A DNA stretch of 64,000 bases from Candidatus Poribacteria bacterium. Its GTDB lineage: Bacteria; Poribacteria; WGA-4E; WGA-3G. A program made the position numbers and the translations under genes. This document shows positions 59,566-64,000 of this stretch, in pieces. Location: assembly GCA_022821065.1 (NCBI GenBank), contig JAJEEK010000087.1:1-64000 (forward strand), in the 5' to 3' direction. The notes under the pieces are model-generated. The model was not told the DNA's origin. It saw only the letters and a list, made by a program, of their open reading frames with translations, and made no database searches. How positions within the stretch are numbered: position 1 is the first letter of the stretch; each line of letters opens with the position of its first letter.

Positions 59566-60660
59566 ATGCGAATAGGTATTGTAGGCAGGCCGCAGGTCGG
59601 CAAAACAACGGTGTTTAACACCTTAGCGGAATCGAATGCAGAAATCGGTGGCTACACGAGCCGCGGAGAAATAAATCTCAGTACGGCTAACGTTCCTGAT
59701 GAACGTCTTGAGCGGTTAGCCGAAACTTTTGAATCGAAAAAAATGACACTTGCAACAATTGACTATGTAGATGTCGCTGGGGTGACCAAATCGGATGTGG
59801 AGCAGGCGGAATTGGATTCCGGGGTACTCGCGGAGCTTCGGACGGCTGATGCCCTGGCGCATGTCGTCAGGCTTTTTGAAAATGAAGCGGTGTCCCACGT
59901 TGATGGCAGCGTTGATGGCGAACGCGATATAGAGAACGTTTCGTTAGAGTTCGCACTCGCGGACCTCCAAATTGTTGAAGGTAGACTTGACCGACTCCGC
60001 AAGCAGTATCAAAACCAGAAACTACCGGAGCAGCAAAACGAAATTCGGATTTTAGAGACGTGCCAACAGACGTTAGAAAATGGAAAACCGCTCCGTGTGC
60101 TAAACTTATCGACCAACGAAGAAAAACTGATACGCGGCTATGGGTTTCTGACCCTGAAACCGTTGTTGTTAGTCTGCAATATTGATGAGACGCAGCTTGA
60201 CGAGGCTGAGGCTCTTCTTGAACACTTCAGTAAATATGAGAGGGAACCGCAAACGGCAGTTATCGTACTCGCTGCGCAATTAGAGTTGGAACTCTCACAA
60301 CTTGATGATGCCGATACCGAAATCTTTATGGCAGAGATGGGGTTGACTGAATCTGCGTTAGATCGGTTCGTTCAGACTTCATATCGGTTATTAGGACTGA
60401 TCACATTCTTTACAATTAATGAGACAGACACCCGTGCGTGGACGCTGCGTGAGGGACAAACTGCTGTCGAAGCGGCAGGACGTATCCACACAGACTTCGC
60501 AGATGCTTTTATCCGTTCAGAGACAATTAATTGCGAAGATTTAATCGCGTGTGGCAGCTATCAAGAAGCCCGAAGCAAAGGGTTGCTCAGGGCGGAAGGT
60601 AAAACCTATCAGGTTCAAGAGGGGGATGTCTTACTGATTCTGGCGAACCCTACCCGGTAG
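59566..60660 (+). CDS. YchF/OLA1-like NTPase
   Basis: The 364-residue Obg-family protein has G1 'GRPQVGKTT' (7-15), a G3-like DVAGVTKSD in place of the usual DxxGL, and a G4-like NIDE in place of NKxD; YchF proteins bind ATP rather than GTP and have such a changed G4. The C-terminal TGS-like domain ends 'EGDVLLILANPTR'. The early 'YTSRGEINLSTANVPDERLERLA' matches the YchF pattern. It is a single gene; the function of the family is debated (ribosome or stress). Confidence 0.85.
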   Translation: MRIGIVGRPQVGKTTVFNTLAESNAEIGGYTSRGEINLSTANVPDERLERLAETFESKKMTLATIDYVDVAGVTKSDVEQAELDSGVLAELRTADALAHVVRLFENEAVSHVDGSVDGERDIENVSLEFALADLQIVEGRLDRLRKQYQNQKLPEQQNEIRILETCQQTLENGKPLRVLNLSTNEEKLIRGYGFLTLKPLLLVCNIDETQLDEAEALLEHFSKYEREPQTAVIVLAAQLELELSQLDDADTEIFMAEMGLTESALDRFVQTSYRLLGLITFFTINETDTRAWTLREGQTAVEAAGRIHTDFADAFIRSETINCEDLIACGSYQEARSKGLLRAEGKTYQVQEGDVLLILANPTR

Positions 60661-60723
60661 CAGGCAGTTATATCCTATCGCGAGCGCAGCGTGCTTCTAC
60701 AGCAAAGGTTTGCCGATGCTTGT

Positions 60724-61374
60724 TCAACGCAGCAGTTCGTCTCGTAAATCTGCGATTGCTTCCATCATCTGATTCCCCATCTCTTGATACATTTCGCGCT
60801 TCGTCTCGGATTCCGAGGCGATCAATTCAAGCGGCTCACCAAACGCGACGGTTAATTTTGCGCGTCGTAACCGTTTACTGTTGCGTGGTAGCATCCGTTC
60901 TGCGCCGCTATGATAGACGGGAACTGTCGGTACACCGGCTCGATGTGCGATAAAGCAGGCACCATCGCGTGCCTTCCCTAATGTGCCATCAACGCTGCGT
61001 GTGCCTTCGGGGAACATCAGTACAACGTTCCCGGCTTTGAGAAGCGAGATCGTCTTTCGTAACGCGCCCAAATCCGGCGCACCTCTATTCACCGGATAGG
61101 CGTTGTACATTGAAATAAGTTTGCCTAAGCCGGGAATGTCAAATGCGTTGCTTCGTGCCATGAAATGGATTTCACGGTTGGCGGCGGAACCGACGATCAC
61201 AGGGTCAAGAAAACTGACGTGATTTGAAACGAGTAGCACACCGCCTTCCTTTGGAATATGGTGAACGCCTCTCGCCTCAAGGTGCCCAAAGGCTTTACAA
61301 AAGATGTTCGTGAGCCGATGTCCCCATCGGTAGAGTCGACGCTGTGTCCAGAAATCGTTATTGGTATACCACAT
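60724..61374 (-). CDS. plsC: 1-acyl-glycerol-3-phosphate acyltransferase (PlsC family)
   Basis: The 216-residue acyltransferase has the catalytic NHVSFLD (H52, D57) and the glycerol-phosphate motif FPEGTRS. It adds the second acyl chain in phospholipid synthesis. There is no ribosome site before the ATG: the TTTATAGTAAA repeat ends 7 nt upstream and has displaced the usual leader. Membrane association is expected from the first hydrophobic stretch (GGVLLVS). Confidence 0.9.
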   Translation of the reverse strand: MWYTNNDFWTQRRLYRWGHRLTNIFCKAFGHLEARGVHHIPKEGGVLLVSNHVSFLDPVIVGSAANREIHFMARSNAFDIPGLGKLISMYNAYPVNRGAPDLGALRKTISLLKAGNVVLMFPEGTRSVDGTLGKARDGACFIAHRAGVPTVPVYHSGAERMLPRNSKRLRRAKLTVAFGEPLELIASESETKREMYQEMGNQMMEAIADLRDELLR

Positions 61375-61381
61375 AATTTAT

Positions 61382-61510
61382 TTTATAGTGGATCCCGTAA
61401 TTATTTGCATACACGACTGGGACCGTCCGGGTTGGGTAACTCAACCCCTACGAACCATCGTTTGGGGTCCCTATCGCGGCGTGTAAACATATTTCGGAAT
61501 TTACTATAAA
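61382..61510. repeat. MITE-like element, TTTATAGTAAA family, copy between cmk and plsC
   Basis: 129 bp from TTTATAGTGGATCC to the inverse end ATTTACTATAAA. It fills the whole gap between two genes of one operon. The cmk stop (TAG, 61504-61506) is formed by its TTTATAG end, so the C-terminal Leu-stop of cmk is partly repeat-derived. Confidence 0.75.
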
Positions 61511-62184
61511 CCGATCTCCTGTTTGCCGACTTGTGCGATAATAAAGTCAACCACTTCATCAATTGTTTTGTTTGTTGTATCGACGATAATTGCGTCTTCA
61601 GCCGTACGAAGCGGACTGTGTGCCCGCGTTATATCTTTCTCATCACGCTCTTGAATCTCTGCTTCAACGGATTCTAATGTCGTATCTACATTTTGCTTTC
61701 GTAGTTCTGCGAGTCTCCGCTTTGCGCGTTCTCTCACAGAGGCATCGAGGTAAAACTTAAAATCGGCGTCTGGGAAAACGATTGTCGTCAAATCTCTACC
61801 TTCTGCGACAATACTCCCTTCAGCACCGATACGTTGTTGATGCTTGACGATCTGACTGCGGATCTCTGGTATTTTGGCGACATCTGCAACGAGTCTGTTA
61901 ACCGGTGGCGTGCGGATTTCGACGGTCACATCTTTGTCATTGAGCAAAATCTTTTTGCCGTTATCTGTGAATTCAATATGGCACGTTTTCACCTGATTGA
62001 TAAGTTCAGGACTATCTGCCGCGAGTCCACGGTGTATTGCCAACAGGGTTATGGCTCGGTACATCGCCCCCGAATCGAGATAGAGTAATCCAAGTTTTTC
62101 TGCGATGCGCCGTGCGACCGTGCTTTTCCCGGACCCAGCAGGCCCATCCATCGCAATCGTTACCTGAGATCCAATCTTGTTCAT
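61504..62184 (-). CDS. cmk: Cytidylate kinase
   Basis: The 226-residue NMP kinase has P-loop DGPAGSGKST (13-22), 'LDSGAMYRAIT' and 'EGRDLTTIVFPDA'. It phosphorylates CMP and dCMP. GGAGG overlaps the tyrA end and the start overlaps it as ATGA. The last codons (GL-stop) run into the repeat at 61382-61510; the natural C-terminus may have been a few residues different. Confidence 0.95.
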   Translation of the reverse strand: MNKIGSQVTIAMDGPAGSGKSTVARRIAEKLGLLYLDSGAMYRAITLLAIHRGLAADSPELINQVKTCHIEFTDNGKKILLNDKDVTVEIRTPPVNRLVADVAKIPEIRSQIVKHQQRIGAEGSIVAEGRDLTTIVFPDADFKFYLDASVRERAKRRLAELRKQNVDTTLESVEAEIQERDEKDITRAHSPLRTAEDAIIVDTTNKTIDEVVDFIIAQVGKQEIGL

Positions 62185-63089
62185 ACGCCTCCAATATCTT
62201 TTTTTTGCTTCTTGATTGTAACCTGTGCCTCCAGAAGTAGACGTTCAATTTCAGCGCGGTTATCCGTCTGAAGCAAAGTTTTGAATTCCGTTAAGTTACC
62301 TACGATGTCGTCAATCAGAGATAAAAGGACATCGCTGTTCTGTGTGAAGATGCCGGTCCACAAGTCTGGTGAACCTGCTGCGATACGCGTGGTATCCCGA
62401 AAGCCAGTTGCTGTAAAGCTCAGTGCTTTGCCGTCTTCGGTCTCTATATTCGCAACGGTGTTGGTGAGTATACTCGCAATAAGATGTGGGAGATGGCTTG
62501 CGGCACCGATGAGTAGGTCGTGGGTTTCAGGTGAAAGGAGATGCGGGACGCTGCCAACAAATCTCCAAAGGCTGTCAATGCGTTTTAAGGCATCCGGATC
62601 GGTATTTTCTGTCGGCGTTAGGATACATGTGGCGTTTTCAAAAAGCGTCGCACTTGCTGCACCGACACCTGTTTCATGGGAACCCGCCATTGGGTGTCCG
62701 CCAACAAAAGAGAGAGACTCTGTTTCGTGTGCTTGTAATTGCGCCTCAATTGTCCGAACGATCGTCGATTTTGTGCTACCGACATCTGTCAGAACGATCC
62801 GGTTCTGGTGTGTGCCAACAGACGCAATGATGTGTTCTACAAACATCGGTACTAAGGTGACAGGTGGACAGAGTACGACGATATCGGTTTCTCGCAGCCC
62901 TTCATCCAAATTCGTTGTGATGACATCAACCGCATCACGCGCGAGTGCGGTTTCAAGTCTACCGATATTTCGTCCGAGTCCGACGCGTTGCCCCTGAAAC
63001 CCGTTTTTTTTCAGTGCGAGTCCGAGCGAGCCGCCGATAAGTCCGACACCCCATATTGTAATTCGGCGAAGTTGTTGTACCTGTTCCAT
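62181..63089 (-). CDS. tyrA: Prephenate dehydrogenase
   Basis: The ATG at 63089 gives 302 residues; the longer frame to 63176 begins with non-family sequence. The NAD-binding loop is 'IWGVGLIGGSLGLAL'. 'VVLCPPVTLVPMFVEHI', 'DVGSTKSTIVRTIE' and 'FVGGHPMAGSHETGVGAA' are the TyrA pattern, with His in GGHPMAG. It makes 4-hydroxyphenylpyruvate for tyrosine. No ACT domain is visible at the end, so feedback control may be absent or elsewhere. It heads tyrA-cmk-plsC. Confidence 0.93.
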   Translation of the reverse strand: MEQVQQLRRITIWGVGLIGGSLGLALKKNGFQGQRVGLGRNIGRLETALARDAVDVITTNLDEGLRETDIVVLCPPVTLVPMFVEHIIASVGTHQNRIVLTDVGSTKSTIVRTIEAQLQAHETESLSFVGGHPMAGSHETGVGAASATLFENATCILTPTENTDPDALKRIDSLWRFVGSVPHLLSPETHDLLIGAASHLPHLIASILTNTVANIETEDGKALSFTATGFRDTTRIAAGSPDLWTGIFTQNSDVLLSLIDDIVGNLTEFKTLLQTDNRAEIERLLLEAQVTIKKQKKDIGGV

Positions 63090-63288
63090 AGTTTGTCTCG
63101 AAAACCTTGAATCTCCAAATCCATTGTGGTCTACTTCATCAGTAGAAGTTCCGTATATTTTAAGAGAATGTGCCAACTTTTGTCAAGGGAAATTCTTCAC
63201 CAAATGAATCTATACATCGGTTTTTGGAGGAAGATACCGAGAAGTCCCCAGACGCTTCCGCAGAATTGAACTGCACTCAATATTTTTG

Positions 63289-63318
63289 TTGGCAAAATTA
63301 ACATAGACGTGATAGAAT
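63289..63318 (+). promoter_or_regulatory. Promoter for the TPR gene
   Basis: TTGGCA (63289-63294), an 18-bp spacer and TAGAAT (63313-63318) preceded by TGA. It lies 43 bp before the ATG at 63362. Confidence 0.5.
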
Positions 63319-63361
63319 GAACTAAACTAAAAATCCTTTCATCTGCTTTTCTAAGAGATAC

Positions 63362-64000
63362 ATGAACGCTATAAAAGAGGCACATTATAATCTCGGTATT
63401 GCTTATCTGGAGGCGGGACAATACAGCAGGGCTGTTCCTGAGTTCGAGTCGGCTATAAAGTTGGACCCGAACTTTATCGGCGCGCATTGTGCGCTCTGTC
63501 GCGCCTATCTCCAGCAAGATGATCTCGAAAACGCAGGCATTGCGATTACGGCAGCGTTAAAACTCGATGCGAATCACCAACCGGCGATACTCATACGCGG
63601 CATGATAACGGACGCGTATTATGATCAAGGCAAAACTTATCTTGATGACAGAAGTTATACGGAAGCCGTCGCAGCGTTTCAGAAAGCGATCGCACTTGAC
63701 ACGGATTTAGCGGACATTTCGCAAGACGCTGAGTCCGAAAAGACGCATATTCGTGTCCACCTCGGTGCCGCTTATATCGGCTTGAAGGTATACCCGCAAG
63801 CGATTGAGGCGTTAGAACACGCACTCGCACAAGATGCTGATCTCGTCGATGCGCACTACCACCTCGGTTACGCTTACGTGGAACATGGAGAACACGACAA
63901 AGCGATCCCGCACCTTGATCGCGCCATCGCCATTGCTCCGCACCTCAAGCGCGCACACTACCATCTCGCCCGTGCTTACCGCGCATTGGGAAACCTGGAG
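63362..64000 (+). CDS. TPR-repeat protein, cut off by the window end
   Basis: The frame from the ATG at 63362 stays open for 213 codons to the last base. At least five tetratricopeptide units are visible ('HYNLGIAYLEAGQYSRAVPE', 'VHLGAAYIGLKVYPQAIEAL', 'HYHLGYAYVEHGEHDKAIPH', 'HYHLARAYRALGNLE'), each 34 residues with the typical A/G/Y/P spacing. No signal peptide or membrane segment lies at the start. TPRs bind proteins; the partner is unknown, and the C-terminal part lies beyond the window. Confidence 0.85.
   Translation, partial: MNAIKEAHYNLGIAYLEAGQYSRAVPEFESAIKLDPNFIGAHCALCRAYLQQDDLENAGIAITAALKLDANHQPAILIRGMITDAYYDQGKTYLDDRSYTEAVAAFQKAIALDTDLADISQDAESEKTHIRVHLGAAYIGLKVYPQAIEALEHALAQDADLVDAHYHLGYAYVEHGEHDKAIPHLDRAIAIAPHLKRAHYHLARAYRALGNLE

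Noticed and set aside
1..64000. tRNA or rRNA genes
   Set aside because: I looked for T-loop and acceptor-stem patterns in the intergenic gaps and saw none; a covariance-model search would be decisive.

Overview
The window looks like a chromosomal segment of a Gram-negative, probably uncultured bacterium, most likely of Candidatus Poribacteria or a close relative. That placement is inferred, not proven. It rests on three PhyH-type dioxygenases in 3 kb, a secreted cohesin/dockerin protein ending in a 'YPNPFNPETW' FlgD-like tail, a secreted WD40 protein, a DUF1670-like gene pair, a Uma2 nuclease, TonB-dependent receptors, an MCE lipid-transport operon, and several families of short intergenic repeats. 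I saw no tRNA, rRNA, CRISPR array, complete insertion sequence or prophage.

Layout. 0-12.5 kb is accessory in character: a UvrD-type helicase with an inserted DEDDh exonuclease, a 14-repeat secreted WD40 protein, two overlapping DUF1670-like genes, a very large secreted pectate-lyase-like protein, a small PD-(D/E)XK protein, an exported protein, and a 600-bp decayed stretch holding a methyltransferase remnant and a copy of the WD40 gene's 5' end. 12.5-19.2 kb is catabolic: amidohydrolase, three PhyH dioxygenases, DUF420, an XdhC-like protein and a degenerate malate/lactate dehydrogenase homologue. 19.4-32.7 kb is mixed: a 933-residue unknown, an MT-A70 methyltransferase, a lone NuoI, GuaB, Uma2, a Gfo/Idh/MocA oxidoreductase, TsaC and TsaD, DprA and two related lipoproteins.

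32.8-45 kb is a conserved core, all on the minus strand. In transcription order it reads rpsF, ssb, rpsR, rplI, dnaB, mlaE, mlaF, mlaD, radA, a PIN/TRAM gene, ispD, ispF, cysS. It joins replication/ribosome genes, an envelope lipid transporter, DNA repair and isoprenoid synthesis. 45-53 kb carries two tandem gene duplications, paired SAM methyltransferases and paired TonB-dependent receptors. 53.4-64 kb has an unrecognised two-gene unit (a 430-residue protein followed by a 39-residue very basic peptide), nitroreductase and PfkB kinase, a LeuB-like dehydrogenase, a methyltransferase, a YchF-like NTPase, a tyrA-cmk-plsC operon, and a TPR protein running off the end.

Between genes there are at least five kinds of short repeat. 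Two look like MITEs, with terminal inverted repeats (TTTATAGTAAA.., three copies; GGACTTACGC.., two full copies and one fragment). The others are an 85-bp element abutting two start codons, a TCAGTTGTCAG motif, and a GTTGGGTT palindrome. The first MITE interrupts ssb-rpsR and cmk-plsC, and at cmk it supplies the stop codon.

Best candidates for something undescribed: the 53.5-kb acidic/basic gene pair, the DUF1670-like pair with its downstream promoter, the helicase-exonuclease fusion, the LDH/MDH-fold protein lacking catalytic residues, and the MCE protein with a beta-rich C-terminus.
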